Source of the DNA: Cristatella mucedo
Taxonomy: Eukaryota; Bryozoa; Phylactolaemata; Cristatellidae
Assembly: GCA_009760855.2 (NCBI GenBank)
Contig: WPIO01000197.1
Span: 262,501-326,500 of the forward strand
Length of the DNA stretch: 64,000 nucleotides
Direction: 5' to 3'
A program made the position numbers and the translations under genes. The notes under the pieces were generated by a model. That model worked only from the letters and a program-made list of their open reading frames with translations, had not been told where the DNA came from and did no database searches. Positions 34,153 through 45,885 of this stretch are shown in pieces (within the stretch, counting starts at the first letter, position 1; every line of letters starts with the position of its first letter).

Positions 34153-34222
34153 TATAATTCATTTATATTGCGCCCCCTGAGAACTTAATCTCAATTCAGG
34201 CGCTTCACGTATTCCTCGGGGT
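34153..34222 (-). mobile_element. SINE2 tail relic
   Basis: Minus strand: GAAGCGCCTGAATTGAGATT and AAGTTCTCAGGGGGCGCAATATAAATG. Only the tail hairpin module and a few bases of the preceding segment are left. Confidence 0.6.
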
Positions 34223-34616
34223 ATATAGAGCAGTAGCATATTTTCATCGTTCTTACGTTGGGGTAGCAGGCGATAGGAGTTCTACTCCCGGATTTGTGTA
34301 TTTATTTGTGTGACAGGTTGTGGTACAGTTTCTGAAGTACCCTAGCTGTTCTCCAAGCTTGTACCAGCAAATTGCATACCATTTCCTGGGCCTTTACTTT
34401 TGTAAGCTCCCGGTAGGCAGCTTTCTTAAGTGCCTACTTGTTGCTCTATAATTGAATGGCAACTATACTGATAGCAGATCTTCTGTCGCGTGATAGCCTG
34501 TGGCTATGGATGGCTGCTGACTTCCCTAGTACGTGTATGCGAATATGTAAGCTTGTTTGCACATGTCAACTGCGGTTTTCAGGTCTTGCCCTTGTAAAAG
34601 GTGTACGTAACTCGCG

Positions 34617-34624
34617 CTCTCTGT

Positions 34625-34656
<32 letters not shown>

Positions 34657-34699
34657 GTCTCTCTCTGTCTCTCTCTGTCTCTCTCTGTCTCTGTCTCTG

Positions 34700-34786
<87 letters not shown>

Positions 34787-34815
34787 TTCTGTCGCTCTCT
34801 CTCTCCCTCTCTAAT
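34617..34815 (+). repeat. (TC)n tract in the sense strand of the intron
   Basis: About 200 bp of CT with regular CTGTCT variants. In the pre-mRNA this is a UCUCU-rich stretch. Shorter CT tracts sit at the same place in other units (38399-38430, 46661-46742, 55000-55050, 59087-59120). Confidence 0.9.
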
Positions 34816-35305
34816 TTCCGGCCTAGGTATCACAGCGTTTGTACTTCTGCACCAAACTAGTAATACAAATGGTGATATTTAGCTAGATCTCTATTGAGTA
34901 GCCTTTATACGTGTTGCAGCAGTATACTAAGAAACAGCCAGTTACCATAAAGATCTACCAAAAATTCCAAGTAAAGAATGTAACTGCAAAATTTACAATG
35001 CTTTTGCTAATATGACAAAGCCAGGGAGAAGGAATTCAGTTCAGAGATATAGTAATACCAGATTCTGATAACTGGAGCTGAATAATACTCTCGTTATTCT
35101 TAAAAATGGATTCATTCTTAGACTAAGTTAAGTAGTATTCGGTTGGTAGCTAATAAAGATTTCTTAGTCGTAGACTTTAAAGTTGGCTCTTTGCATGGTA
35201 AACCAATAATTTGTTTACTGATCGTAACCGTCGCACCTTAAGGTTTTTGGAAAATCAGCCAACACTTCGTCTTGAAAGCTTGATCAACAGTTTCATCATA
35301 TTCTT

Positions 35306-35306
<1 letters not shown>

Positions 35307-35341
<35 letters not shown>

Positions 35342-35865
35342 CACTTTCTAAATTGCCCTCAGAGAACTCAATCTCTCTTTAGGCACTTTACATTTGCTGC
35401 AAAGGGAAATGCAATTGAATGGTGACTAATATCATGCTTGATAAACAAACAAAATGAATAACCTGGTTAGGGGTGAACATGCACAGGGTCAGCATGCAAA
35501 TGTGGTTAGTGGCAGCATGCACAGTGTCAGCACGCATAAGCACATGCAGGACGAATCACAGGGACCCACTAAATGCTGCCCTAAATAGGTGTGTTTTTAA
35601 GTTCCTTTTAAATGTAGTCAGGTCAGGGATGTTCTGATGCAGGTCGGGAGGGAGTTCCAGGCTTTGGGAGCATACGACCTAAATGCATGGTCTGCAAAAG
35701 ATTTGAGGTTTGTACGAGGTATTGTTAGACTGTTGGATTCCGAAAAGCGGGCGGTACGATGCTTGGCCTGATGGGGGAGTATATCTGAAAGATAGGCCAG
35801 AGCCAAAGAATGAAGTGACCTAAAAGTGAGCGACAAAACCTTGAAGTCAATCCGTTGCTTTACAG
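35307..35865 (-). mobile_element. LINE-A, 5'-truncated, unit-specific
   Basis: Minus-strand copy from the VKQRIDFKVLS region to the ATT tail, with one frameshift near TSLT. Flanks ATATTCTT and ATATTATT look like a short target-site duplication, and the neighbouring units lack the insertion. It therefore post-dates the unit duplication. Confidence 0.85.
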
Positions 35866-36889
35866 ATATTATTTTGCCCACTGTCAACGGTGTCCGAACA
35901 TGGATCACATTTCATAAACAAAATAGGGCTTACAGTTGAATCGGATGTTGTGGATGTTCAGCATCCGAGAGACTTTGCTAGCTTGTTTTCTAGAGTCAAT
36001 TTGTCAGGTTAAGGACAGCATTAATTTATCGATATAGCACGTCGCGAACTGACCGAGTTGAGCCATTTTTGGTCGTGTGCAGACCAGGTGGCTGGCCTAA
36101 TCTTACATTATTTTAGAGCGAAGGCCACGAATCACAGCTAAGGCTTTAGAGAGGCCTCGTGTTGTAATTGTCGTGAGATGTTTGGAGCATGGCAATACCT
36201 GGAATTCTCTAGTTCATATCTGAAAGGTTTCTGATAGTGCTACTGAGTTTCTTCGTTAACGTTAGCGTCTGTTATCTGCCGTTTAGGTCGCTTACTTGTG
36301 CTAAGTTTTGTCTCCTCTCTAGAATAATCAGTGCCAAGGCTGATCCAAATACTGCGATCTTTGGGGACCAGTACGCAAAAACTACGCATTCTTGTGCATG
36401 CTTGCCTAATGCTAGTCGGCACTCAAACTGTGAGTCTAATAACTGATATCGCCACGTTTCCATTCTGTGTGACATTTAAGATTAAGCCAAGATTCCCGTA
36501 TGCACCACTGCTCTCTAGTAATAACGTGCAAACGCTGTGAAGCTTCTATTCGTGGAACCTATCGCTATCCCCGATTAGAGATTTTTACCCTGCCTAAGTT
36601 TTGGCAACTGCAATAAGTTGTATCCTACTTCGAATGATTCCATGGGTCTTACTTTCTGCTATCTGCCACTTTCTGTATAATAGTGATCCCTAAAGAAGTG
36701 TTAAATTGTAGTGACAGATACGGTTCATATGAACGTTTGGTAGTTTTTTGTGATCAGCCGGTTTGAACATGATTACCTTTTCCTATATCTGATGCTTGTC
36801 ATAAGGGACAGGCGTTCTGTCCTTCGGTGGCATACGGAGGTGCTGGTGCAAGAAGTTGTACCAGGTTTCGTTTTCTCTGCATGTTCTAG

Positions 36890-37030
36890 CTGGAGGAGCT
36901 TAATATCTCCGAGAACATGGAGCTCACCACCCTTCCTTCCTCCATATGCCAGCTGCACAGTCTGAAAGTACTTTATGCTCCTCGATGTGGTCTTACCAGA
37001 CTGCCTGACAGCTTCGAAGGCATGGACTCG
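36890..37030 (+). CDS. LRR array exon 2 (47 codons, phase 0-0)
   Basis: Two LRRs: LEELNISENMELTTLPSSIC... and LKVLYAPRCGLTRLPDSF.... Acceptor CTGCATGTTCTAG, with a slightly weaker pyrimidine tract than its siblings; donor TCG|GTAAGATAA. Against array exon 1, fourteen codons change the amino acid and four are silent. Outward-facing positions 3 (Glu), 10 (Met), 27 (Val), 29 (Tyr) and 31 (Pro) differ, while the structural Leu/Ile/Asn/Pro positions are kept. Frame is open throughout, both splice sites are present, and the downstream intron is the short type carrying a SINE1. Confidence 0.78.
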
Positions 37031-39946
37031 GTAAGATAAGAAAAAAAAGGAATCCTTGGATTTTTGAAGCACGTTTAAAACCAGACCATGCCGTTGCTTA
37101 GTGAGTGGTGTGCGCTTTGATGCCGTCTGAGGGTAGGTGGAACAGTGGTTTTTGCAGTGATCAAAATGCGTTGCAGTGATAGCTCAGTACATTTGTGACC
37201 TAAGCACAGTTTTATTTATTTTAAATATCGTCAAGTCAGGGGATGTTGTGACGGAAGTCGGGAGTGAGTTTCCAGCTATGGTAGCATAAGTTGAAATTAA
37301 AAAAAATTAAATACTAGCTGATTAACCAGCCTCTTTTGTATAGCGGCAGAAGAGCCTTTACGGCTATCACCAACGCTTGCAGTGGCGATAAAGAATCGCC
37401 CACCGCAGGATTCGAACCCACGACATCGGGACCGAGGTCGTGAAAGCAACCACCTTACCTAGTGTGCCATCACGGCTGGAAACTAAAGGCACTGTCTGTA
37501 AAGTATTTGAAATTTGTTCGAGCGGCGCGCTTGCATTCCCACTCTCTTGATGTTACACTATTGTAAACGGTATGTGCATTTCTATTAGGTATGCCATCAC
37601 GGCCATGTTATTGCTAACATCTGTCTGGATGTTTCAACCTTTTTAGTCACAGTTTAATTAGGAATTTAATTCTTGCACCAGATAGTAAGGGATAGCTAAC
37701 ATTTAGACTGAAGGCTTACTAGTTTGTTCTAGTAATATGTTAGGTGTTGTCAGCTACCAGACTGTGTCGAGTTTTAGCTTCACGGTGCTTATTACCATAA
37801 CGGTCGTATAATGCAATTATATGGATAGAAAATAGTTTGAGAAATACAATCGGAAAATCTGCAGTTCATCTAGGAGCTTTACATTTGCTGCAAAGGAAAC
37901 TTGATGAGATGGTTAGTGGAAGCATGTTCAATAAAGAACAAGAATAAACCTGATCAGTGGCGACATGCACAGGGTCAGCATGCAAGTGTGGTTAGTGGCA
38001 GCATTGCACTTTGTTTAGAGCAGCAGCATATTTTCATCGTTCTTATGCTGGTTAGCAGACGATAGGAGTTCTACTCCAGGATTTGTGCAGGAATGTGCAC
38101 GACAATGGTACGGTTTCTGGAGTACCCTAGCTGTTCTCCAAGCTTGTGCGAGCAATTAGCTTACGATTTCATGGGCCTATACTTTTGTCAGCTTCCGATA
38201 GGCAGCTTTCCTGTGTGCCCACTCGTTGCTATAAAATTCAATGGCAAGTATAGTGCTAACAGTGCTCCTGTCGCGTTATAGCTTGTGGCTATGGATGGCT
38301 GCTGACTTCCCTCGTACATGTATAGATGAATAAGTCAGATTGTTTGCTCACTTCAACTGCGGTTTTCAAGTCTTGCCCTCGTATGAGGTATAAGTCACCA
38401 TCTCTCTCTCTTTCTCTCTCTATCTATTCGTCTGATTTTCGGCCTAGGCTGCTCAGCATTTGTTCTATTGCACCAAAACAATACTGAGTATGGAGATTTT
38501 TTAGCTCGATCTGTATTCAGTATACTTCATGTGTGTTGCAGCACGATCCGAGGAAAAGATCAGTTACCACAAATGTCTATCAAGAATGCCAAATGAGGAA
38601 TCGATGTGCAAAAATTACAATGCTTTCACCAAAATAAATTAAAAAAAAGCCCTGAAAAGGAACTCAGCTCAAAGATATAGTATCAGCGATCTCTGTTAAC
38701 TAGAGCTGAAGCATGCTCTCATTATTTGTAAAATTGAGATTCATTCATACACTAAGTTAAGTACTATTGGGTTCGTGACTAATAAAGATTTATAAGTGGT
38801 AGACTTTAAGGTAGGCTCTTTGCATGGCGTGGCAAGAATGGGTCGACAGGTCTTAATAGTTGCAATGGAAGGGGTTTTGAAAAACAGCCAGCACTAAGTC
38901 GTGAAACCTCGATAATTAGTTCTAGTCATATTTTTTAACCCACTGTCAGTGATGTGAGAACGTGGGTCATTTTTCCAGACGAATGATTGAACTAATGGTT
39001 AACTCAGGTTCTGTGGATGTTCGGCGTCCGAGAGACTTTGCTAACTTGTTTTCTAGACTTATTTATCAGGTTAAGAACAGCCTTAACTTATCGATACAGC
39101 AAGTCGCGAACTGACCGAGTTGAGCTAATTTCGATCGTGTGTAGACCAGGTGACTGGCCCGATCTTATGTTATTTGCAAGCGAAGATCACTAATCGCAGC
39201 TAAGGCTTTGGAGACGCCTCGTGTTACAATTGTCGTGGGACATTTGGAGCATCGTTGTACCTGGCGTTCCCTAGTTCATATCTGAAAGGTATCTGTTAGT
39301 GCCACGGAGTTGCTTCGTTAACGTTAGAGTCTGTGATCCACATTTACCTCTTTTAATTGTGCTCAGTTTTGTCTCCTCTCTAGAATAATCAGTGCCAAGG
39401 CTTTTCTAAATACTGCGATCTTTGGGGACCCGTATGCAAAAACTACACATTCTTGTGCATGCTTACCTAAAGCCAGTCGGCACTCCAACTGTGAGCCTGT
39501 GGACTAAAATCACCTCTTTTTCAGCCTCAAAGCAATTCAAGATTAAGTCAAGACTCCTGTGTGCACCATTGCTTTCTAGTAATTACGTGCAAATCCGGTG
39601 GAGCTTCCATTCGTAGAACCTATCGCTCTCCCCAATGAGAAATTTTTACCCTATGTAATCTTAGGCAACTGCAATAACTTGTACCGTACCTCGAATGATT
39701 CAGTGGGCCTTACTTTCAGCTACTTGCCTCTTGCTGTGTAATAGCGATTACCAAATAGTGTTACTTTGTAGTGACAGATACGGTTCAAGTTAACGTTTGA
39801 TAGTGTTTTGTGATCAGCCGGTTTGAACATGATTACCTTTTCCTATATCTGGTACTTTTTACATGAAGCTGTCTGTCTTTAGATGGTACATGGAGGTGCA
39901 CGTGCAAGAAGGTGTACCAGGTTTTCGTTTTCTTTGCTTTTCCAAG
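37031..39946 (+). other. Intron after array exon 2 (short type)
   Basis: Same block order as the intron after array exon 1, compressed by small deletions; the CT tract is reduced to about 30 bp (38399-38430). It contains a SINE1 at 37303-37477. It lacks the old LINE-tail and dead-exon segment of the long-type introns. Confidence 0.65.
37303..37477 (-). mobile_element. SINE1, unit-specific insertion
   Basis: Full minus-strand SINE1 with the hairpin (one arm mutated to ACATCGG) and B-box GGTTCGAATCC. It splits a unit block that reads AGGAACTAAAGGCAAAGTCT elsewhere; flanks TGAAATTAAA and GGAAACTAAA suggest a short target-site duplication. Confidence 0.85.
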
Positions 39947-40087
39947 CTGGAGCAGCTGAATATCTCTCGAAACGAGAAGCTGACAACCCTTCCTCCCTCC
40001 ATATGCCAGCTGCACGGACTGAAAGTGCTTCATGCTTCTCGATGTGGCCTTACCAAACTGCCTGACAGCTTCAAAGGCATGGACTCG
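39947..40087 (+). CDS. LRR array exon 3 (47 codons, phase 0-0)
   Basis: LEQLNISRNEKLTTLPPSIC... followed by LKVLHASRCGLTKLPDSF.... Acceptor TTTGCTTTTCCAAG, donor TCG|GTAAGACAA. Compared with array exon 4 it differs at five codons (3, 8, 11, 27, 36). All five change the amino acid, and four lie at or beside the predicted concave face. The intron that follows is of the long type but cut short by LINEs. Charge differs notably from exon 4 (Arg8 and Lys11 here, Glu in both there), as would be expected if the face binds different partners (inference). Confidence 0.8.
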
Positions 40088-40815
40088 GTAAGACAAGAAG
40101 TAATGATTGAGCTTAGACTTTTGAAGCATGTTTTACACGAGGCAATGCCGTTGCTTAGTGAGTCGTGTGCACTTCGATACCGTGTGAGTTCAGTTCTAAA
40201 AGTGTTTCTCGCAGTGAAAAAGAAGCGTTAAAGTCAGAGCTGAGTACTTTGTTCTTGCTTAGCGACACAAGACTTCTAAGAAGTATTAAAACCAGAAATA
40301 CTGTTTCCTGCATAGTGGCTTGAAACTGGCAGACTTTTGCTGCTGTTTATTTTAGATAATTACCATAGACTACCTTACCTGCATTGATAGATAGTTTAAG
40401 CTTCACCTCAAACTAAAGGCATCATATTGCATCAATTCTGAGAACGTAAAATTTGGTTTTGCTTTAGCACTTAAAGGCATAGTTAATGCTTTTAGCATTT
40501 GGTAGGTCTTGGTGGGTTCGTCCTTCGTGTGCATGTAGCTGCTTACACTTTGCATAATACTTGTGGATGTTACCTCCAAACATTCTGATTGACAACTCTA
40601 AATTTGAAGTTGGGCTCCCCAGGGATATGAAAAGAAACATAGTTTATGTTGAAAAAGTATGAAAGGGAAACATTGAAATGGCTCGTTAAATGCTTTGATG
40701 ATTCCGCTATACTCGTTTGCTAATGGAGGGGTGCTGTATTAGCTGAATTTCAGAACCTAAATACTTCAATAGTGCAAAGAAAGCTACTGCTTGGATGTAA
40801 TGTTGCTGGCTGTGA

Positions 40816-40912
40816 TGGCTCTGCTTGTTGATTTAATTGGACTGAATTGGAGGTTGGCTCTGTTGAATTGCGATGGCTCTACTTGTTGATTCAATTGGAC
40901 TGAATTGGAGGT
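40816..40912 (+). repeat. Local tandem duplication
   Basis: GTGATGGCTCTGCTTGTTGA and GCGATGGCTCTACTTGTTGA each lead into TTGGACTGAATTGGAGG. The homologous positions in the other long introns have one copy. Confidence 0.75.
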
Positions 40913-41060
40913 GCTTTAAGATGCTAAGGTACCTTAGTTATTGCAATTAATTAAGTACACATTGAAAAGTTGGACTGGTCTGTGTGCAGAACGTCTAGCC
41001 CAGCAGCCCTATTGCACCTTGCTGGCATTTAGGACTGTCAGAAGTGAATGTTCTGGATAG

Positions 41061-41084
41061 CTTTTTAATGAGTGTTCAAAGGTT
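41061..41084 (+). pseudogene. Dead second LRR exon, stump
   Basis: GGATAG followed by CTTTTTAATGAGTGTTCAAAGG matches the first 24 nt of the 122-nt dead exon at 51496-51617, then LINE-B starts. The insertion therefore hit the relic exon. Confidence 0.6.
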
Positions 41085-41470
41085 ATGTAATGTAATGTAA
41101 TGTATCTCCGTCTGTAACTCCACAAAGTCATAAAGACCATGTGGGTGTTACGCAGGAGAGTTTTGTATAGCATACTCACAGCCTAAGTGGCTTTCGGTAC
41201 GCATTCGGTAGCCAACAGACTTCGTCTCACGCAACAAAGAGAAGCATAGCTGAGTCCGGAGAGCAGTTGAGGTAGTGAGTAGCATAGAAGTAGCAGCTCA
41301 GGACCGCTGAAAAGGATGTGCCATAGTCGGCAGTAGGAGAGTAGTTATCGTTGCGTAAGAATTGTGTAAGCGAGTTCCACAGTCTAGGACCTGCAGAGCT
41401 AAAGCCTCTGTCATCAACTGTCTTTAAGCGGAGGAATGGGACAGCTAATTTATTTGTGCAGAAGATAGAC
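41085..41470 (-). mobile_element. LINE-B, 3' end
   Basis: Minus-strand copy with an open stretch TVDDRGFSSAGPRLWNSLTQ and FSAVLSCYFYATHYLNC, the LINE-B 3' UTR and a (TACAT)n tail seen on + as TGTAATGTAATGTAATGTA. Immediately followed by LINE-A in the other direction. Confidence 0.8.
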
Positions 41471-41486
41471 AAGATCAGATCATCCG

Positions 41487-42515
41487 ATGACATCATCAGA
41501 TGACATCCGATCATGGATGGCAGCAAATTTTCTAAAACTAAACGATGATAAAACTAACTTACTAGTTATGGGCAAACCTAGTGTTATTCAGAAATTGGAA
41601 AGGCTGACTTTCAAAATTGGCTCTGCCAGCATATCTCCAGTTGCATCAGCTCGAAATCTAGGTGTCATATTCCAAAGCGACCTCTCGTTAGACGACCACA
41701 TCAGCTCCACAGTCAAATCAGCCTATTTTCAGCTTCATAACATTGCTAAAATTAGGGCTTGTTTAGATAAGGATACCACGTCCAAGTTGGTCCATGCATT
41801 CGTGACATCTCGTCTCGACTTCTGCAACTCACTGCTTACTGGCCTACCAGCATGTGCGATCAGGCGATTGCAGCTGGTGCAAAACTCTGCAGCTAGGCTT
41901 GTCTGTCGTGAGCGTTGCAGTTGCCACATTACTCCACTTCTCGCCGACCTGCACTGGTTACCAGTCAAGCAACGGATTGACTTCAAGGTTTTGTCGCTCA
42001 CTTTTAGGTCACTTCATTCTATGGCTCCAGCTTATCTTTCAGATATACTACCCCATCAGGCCAAGCATCGTACCACTCGCTTTTCGGAATCCAACAGTCT
42101 AGAAATACCTCGTACAAACCTTAAATCCTTTGGAGACCGTGCATTTAGCTCGTATGCTCCCACAGCCTGGAACTCCCTCCCGACCTGCATCAGAACATCC
42201 CCTGACCTGACCACATTTAAAAGAAACTTAAAAACATACCTATTTAGGACAGCATTTAGTGGGTCTTTGTGATTCGTCCTCGATGTGCTTATGCTTGCTG
42301 ACACTGTTCATGCTGCCACTAACCACATTTGCATGCTGACCCAGTGCATGTAACCCCTAACCATGTTATTCATTTTGTTTGTTTTTCAAGCATGATTTTA
42401 CTTACTATTCTATTGCGTATCACTTTGCAGCAAATGTAAAGCGCCTAGAAAGAGATTAAGTTCTCTGAGGGCGCTTTATCAAGTGCAATATTATTATTAT
42501 TATTATTATTATCAG
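41487..42515 (+). mobile_element. LINE-A, best preserved 3' half
   Basis: An open frame runs from DDIRSWMAANFLKLNDDKT to the stop after FRTAFSGSL (42270-42272). It is the C-terminal (thumb/connection) part of a CR1/L2-like reverse transcriptase. Key landmarks are LLVMGKPSVIQKLERL, NLGVIFQSDLSLDDHISSTV, FVTSRLDFCNSLLTGLP, LQLVQNSAARLVCRE and FGDRAFSSYAP. The 3' UTR follows, with the 8-bp stem AAAGCGCC/GGCGCTTT and (ATT)n. The catalytic YADD and the endonuclease domain are missing, so it is inactive. The uninterrupted frame implies recent insertion. Confidence 0.9.
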
Positions 42516-42822
42516 GGAGTCCATCCTTGCGATGACAACATCCGCACTAGATTGCTGTTCCTCGATTCCCGGCTGCACCTCAATGTCTACATTTAAGCAG
42601 GTCACTAGTGATGTAGTCCTGAAGTTCGTATCCCAATCAAGGAAGACAACAAGTCCTCTGGACCCTATTCCCACTGTCCTGCTCCCACGTTGCACTGATC
42701 TGCTGCTGCCATGCAGAACTAACATCATTACTATGTCATCAGCCTCAGGTCATGTCCCAGCACCTTTAAAAAAAGGTGTAGTCAGGCCAGTTTTCAAGGA
42801 ATCGACACTAGACCAAGAGAAC
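42516..42822 (+). mobile_element. LINE reverse-transcriptase N-terminal fragment
   Basis: Reads SDVVLKFVSQSRKTTSPLDP, IPTVLLPRCTDLLLP and SGHVPAPLKKGVVRPVFKE then STLDQENL. This is the region upstream of the fingers/palm catalytic motifs in CR1/L2 reverse transcriptases. It is out of natural order (a 5' piece after a 3' piece) and stops about 25 bp before the array exon 4 acceptor. Confidence 0.75.
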
Positions 42823-42847
42823 TTGTCGTTTTCTTTACTTGTTTCAG

Positions 42848-42988
42848 CTGGAGCTGCTGAATATCTCTGAGAACGAGGAGCTGACAACCCTTCCTCCCTC
42901 CATATGCCAGCTGCACGGACTGAAAGAGCTTCATGCTTCTCGATGTGGCCTTATCAAACTGCCTGACAGCTTCAAAGGCATGGACTCG
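42848..42988 (+). CDS. LRR array exon 4 (47 codons, phase 0-0)
   Basis: LELLNISENEELTTLPPSIC... and LKELHASRCGLIKLPDSF.... Acceptor CTTTACTTGTTTCAG, donor TCG|GTAAGACAA. A LINE fragment ends at about 42822, so only some 25 bp of ancestral intron, the pyrimidine tract, remain; any branch point would probably lie in transposon sequence. The frame is nonetheless intact. Against array exon 5, nine codons differ and all change the residue. The downstream long intron carries a full dead exon. Confidence 0.78.
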
Positions 42989-43653
42989 GTAAGACAAGAA
43001 GTATAGATTTAGCTTGGACTTTTGAAGCATGTTTTACATGAGGCAATGCCGTTGCTTAGTGAGTCGTGTGCACTTCGATACCGTGTGAGTTCAGTTCTAA
43101 AGTGTTTCTTGCAGTGAAAAAGAAGTGTTAAAGTCAGAGCTGAGTACTTTGTTCTTGCTTAGCGACACAAGCTGCTAAGAAGTGGTAAAACCAAAAATAC
43201 TGTTTCCTGCATAGTGGCTTGAAACTGGCAGTCGTTTGCTATTGTTCATTTAGAGAATTACCATAAACTACTTTACCTGCATTGATAGTTAGCTTAAGCT
43301 TCACCTCAAACTAAAGGCATCATATTGCATCAATTCCGACAACGTAAAATTTGATTTTGCTTTAGCACTTAAAGGCATGGCTAATGCTTTTAGAATTTGG
43401 TAGGTTTTCGCGGGTTCGTCCTCCGTGTGCATGTACCTGCTTACACTATGCCTGCTGCTTGCAGATGTTACCTACAAACATTCGTTAATGCTTTCTTATC
43501 GGCGTCTGTAAAGTGCCCAGACCATTCGGTTGTCTGAGGGTGCTATACAAATTTGTAATGCCTTTTTTCTGATTGGCAACTCTAAATTTGAGGTTGGGCT
43601 TCTCAGGGATATGAAAAGAAAAGTAGTTAATGTTAAAGCAGGAATGGGAAAAG

Positions 43654-43905
43654 AACCGGACCTTGCATGGAGCCCTTAGGTGCTCCATATTTCAGGTACC
43701 TCGGAGGATCTTTGTCCATTCACGTCAATACTCTGGAGTCTCCCACTGAGATGGGACCTGAACGATTGCAGAGCAATGCCAGTGACGCCTAAGCAAGATT
43801 AGAGGCGCTGGATAAGAACTTTGTGATCGATAGGGTCAAAAACTGCTGAAAGATCGAGCGAAACAAGCAGAGACGCTCCACCCATATCTCCATTCCTAAG
43901 TGAAA
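43654..43905 (-). mobile_element. LINE-A reverse-transcriptase fragment
   Basis: Closely matches 49330-49526: GAGCCCTTAGGTGCTCCATA, TTCACGTCAATACTCTGGAG and AGATGGGACCTGAACGATTG. Reverse-complemented it covers the region leading up to the GVPQGSVLGP motif. Present only in this unit. Confidence 0.75.
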
Positions 43906-44251
43906 TAAATGAAAGGGAAATATTGAAATGGCTTGTTAAATGCTTTGATGATTCTGCTACACTCGTTTACTAATTTAGGAGTGCTGTATTAGCTAAATTT
44001 CAGAACCAAAATACTTTGATATAGCAATGAAAGCTACTGCTTGGATGTAATGTTGGAGGCTGTGACTGGTCTGCTCGTTGATTCATTTGGACTGAATTGG
44101 AGGCTCTTTAAGATGCAAAGGCACCAGTCCTTAGTAATAGCATTGATTACACATTGAAGGGTAGGAATGGTCTGTGAACGGATCGTTAGCCCAGTAGCCT
44201 TATTGCGCCTTGTAGGCATTTATGACTGTCTGAAGTGAATGCTGTGGATAG

Positions 44252-44373
44252 GTTTTTAATGACTGTTCAAAAGCCGCGACTGTTCCTCCCTCCATATGCC
44301 TGCTGCACGCACTGTGTCATGCGTTTACACGTGGCTTCTTAAACTGCCTTACCACTGGGAAGGCATGCAGTCG
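44252..44373 (+). pseudogene. Dead second LRR exon (122 nt), copy 1
   Basis: Aligns with the 141-nt array exons over its whole length (TTCCTCCCTCCATATGCC, CTGCACGCACTG, GGCATGCAGTCG) but is 19 nt shorter, hence frameshifted. The donor reads TCG|TTAAGC. The acceptor-side AG (GATAG) remains without a good pyrimidine tract. The length and lesions are shared with the copies at 51496 and 62116, so the exon died before the unit was duplicated. Confidence 0.75.
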
Positions 44374-45781
44374 TTAAGCTAAGAAGTATAATTATGATGT
44401 TTAGATTTGAGAAACATGCTTTAAACACTAGTGCGTGGTTGCTTGGGAAAAATAAGTGAATTAATAAAATTCATTTGTATAGAGCCCTAAGATAACTTAA
44501 TCTCTATTCAGGTACATCAAATTAAGCCTAGGGCCGGTCAACGATAACTGTTGAACCTGCTCGCTTAGTTCTTTGCTTATACTGCTATACCTATTTTCTG
44601 AGGGAGGGCACCGTGTTAAGAGAATTTCAGCATAGAAATGCCGAAAGAGTCCATAGAGAGCTACAGCTCTGACGGCATGTTTCTGGCTGTAAAGGCTGTG
44701 CTAGTCTTCTAAGTTTTTCTGGACATAAAAGTAGTGTATGGTGTGAAGGTACTAGTGCAAAGTTGTATCAGTTACCTCGAATTCCACGATTTCATTTGAC
44801 GTTGTCCAAAAATTTTAGTGCAGCAGTCTTATTGTGATTTATGACTGATAAGGAACACATTGTTTGAAAATATTCTAGAAAGTTTCTTAGTAAGTGTTAA
44901 CGACTCGTTACCAGCAAAGTTATATTCTGATATAAACGTGCTAACCCTGGGCATGTCAGCCCTATCCACGTTATCCTTGTTCATTGAGTGATGAATACCA
45001 CTAACCGTTTGGTCGTACGATCGAACGGTTCGTGGTAGCATGCTAGATAATTAACAGGAACGACGTGGTTAGGGGTGACATGCACACAGTCAGAATGCAA
45101 GTGTGGTTTTTGTCAGCATTCCAAAGCAAATACAATTTTAATCACGGGGACCTAATGATTGCTGTCATAAATAGGTGTGATTTTAATGCCTTTTTAAATG
45201 TCATCGAGTCAGAGGATGTCGTGACGGAAGTCGGTAGTGACTTCCCAGCTTTGGGAGCATAGGAACTAAAGGCAAAAAGGCGTGCGAAGTATTTGAAATT
45301 TCTTCGACAGCCTAATTAACATTCCCAATCTGTTTATGTTACAGTATGTAAGACAGTGTGTGCATTTCTATTAGGTCTGTTATCAGGGCCATTTTTTTGA
45401 AAACATTTGTCTAGAAGTTTAAGCCATTCTAGTCCGAGTTTAATCATTAATTCCAATCTGGCATCAGATTGTAGCAGATATCTGTCATTTAGAGTGAAGG
45501 CTTACTAATTTCTTGTAGTAATAGGCTTGGTGTGGTCAGTTAGCAAACTGTGTAGCGTCCTTACCTTCATGGTGTTTATTAGCATAACGGTTGCGCTATG
45601 AAATTTATGTGGATAGAAAGTAGTTTGAAAAGTACAATTGAGAAACATGTAGGTCTCACAACAATTAGGGCTGTGTGAGTAAATATTTAGGATCCCATCT
45701 TTAACTCAAACAACTTTCTTCACAAATTTGTGGCAAAGAAAACAGCCGTTCTAGCAGTGGTTGATCTTGTCGGACCATCCA

Positions 45782-45885
45782 GCTGCATTTCCCTTTGCAG
45801 CAAATATAAAGCACCTATAGAGACATTGAGTTCTCTGAGGGTACTTTATCACGTGCATTATTATTATTATTATTATTATTATTAG
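45782..45885 (+). mobile_element. LINE-A tail, unit-specific
   Basis: GCATTTCCCTTTGCAGCAAA, AAGCACCTATAGAGACATTG, GAGGGTACTTTATCACGTGC and a (ATT)8-like tail. Very short 5'-truncated insertion. Confidence 0.8.

Larger units (their letters stand above)
32969..36889 (+). other. Intron after array exon 1 (short type with LINE insertion)
   Basis: Block order: GCAATGCCGTTGCTTAGTGAG (33025), an old antisense LINE strip (33140-33265), ATTCCCACTCTCTCGATGTTA (33286), AGCAGCATGCGACCACATTA (33909), an old antisense LINE tail (33940-34140), TGTGGCTATGGATGGCTGCT (34499), a (TC)n tract, TTTCCGGCCTAGG (34816), TAATAAAGATTTCTTAGTCG (35151), GTCGCGAACTGACCGAGTTG (36042), then the pre-exon segment. The same order recurs in the other array introns. 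Confidence 0.7.
40088..42847 (+). other. Intron after array exon 3 (long type, truncated by LINEs)
   Basis: Begins like the other long introns (GCAATGCCGTTGCTTAGTGAG, TACTGTTTCCTGCATAGTGG) up to the first 24 bp of the dead exon at 41061. LINE-B, LINE-A and a LINE reverse-transcriptase fragment then follow back to back. Intron sequence resumes only at the pyrimidine tract before array exon 4. Everything between is missing compared with the introns after array exons 4 and 5. Confidence 0.7.

Noticed and set aside
41487-42272. 261-codon frame as a host gene
   Set aside because: It is the C-terminal part of a LINE reverse-transcriptase protein, repeated many times in the window and followed by a LINE 3' UTR and ATT tail.
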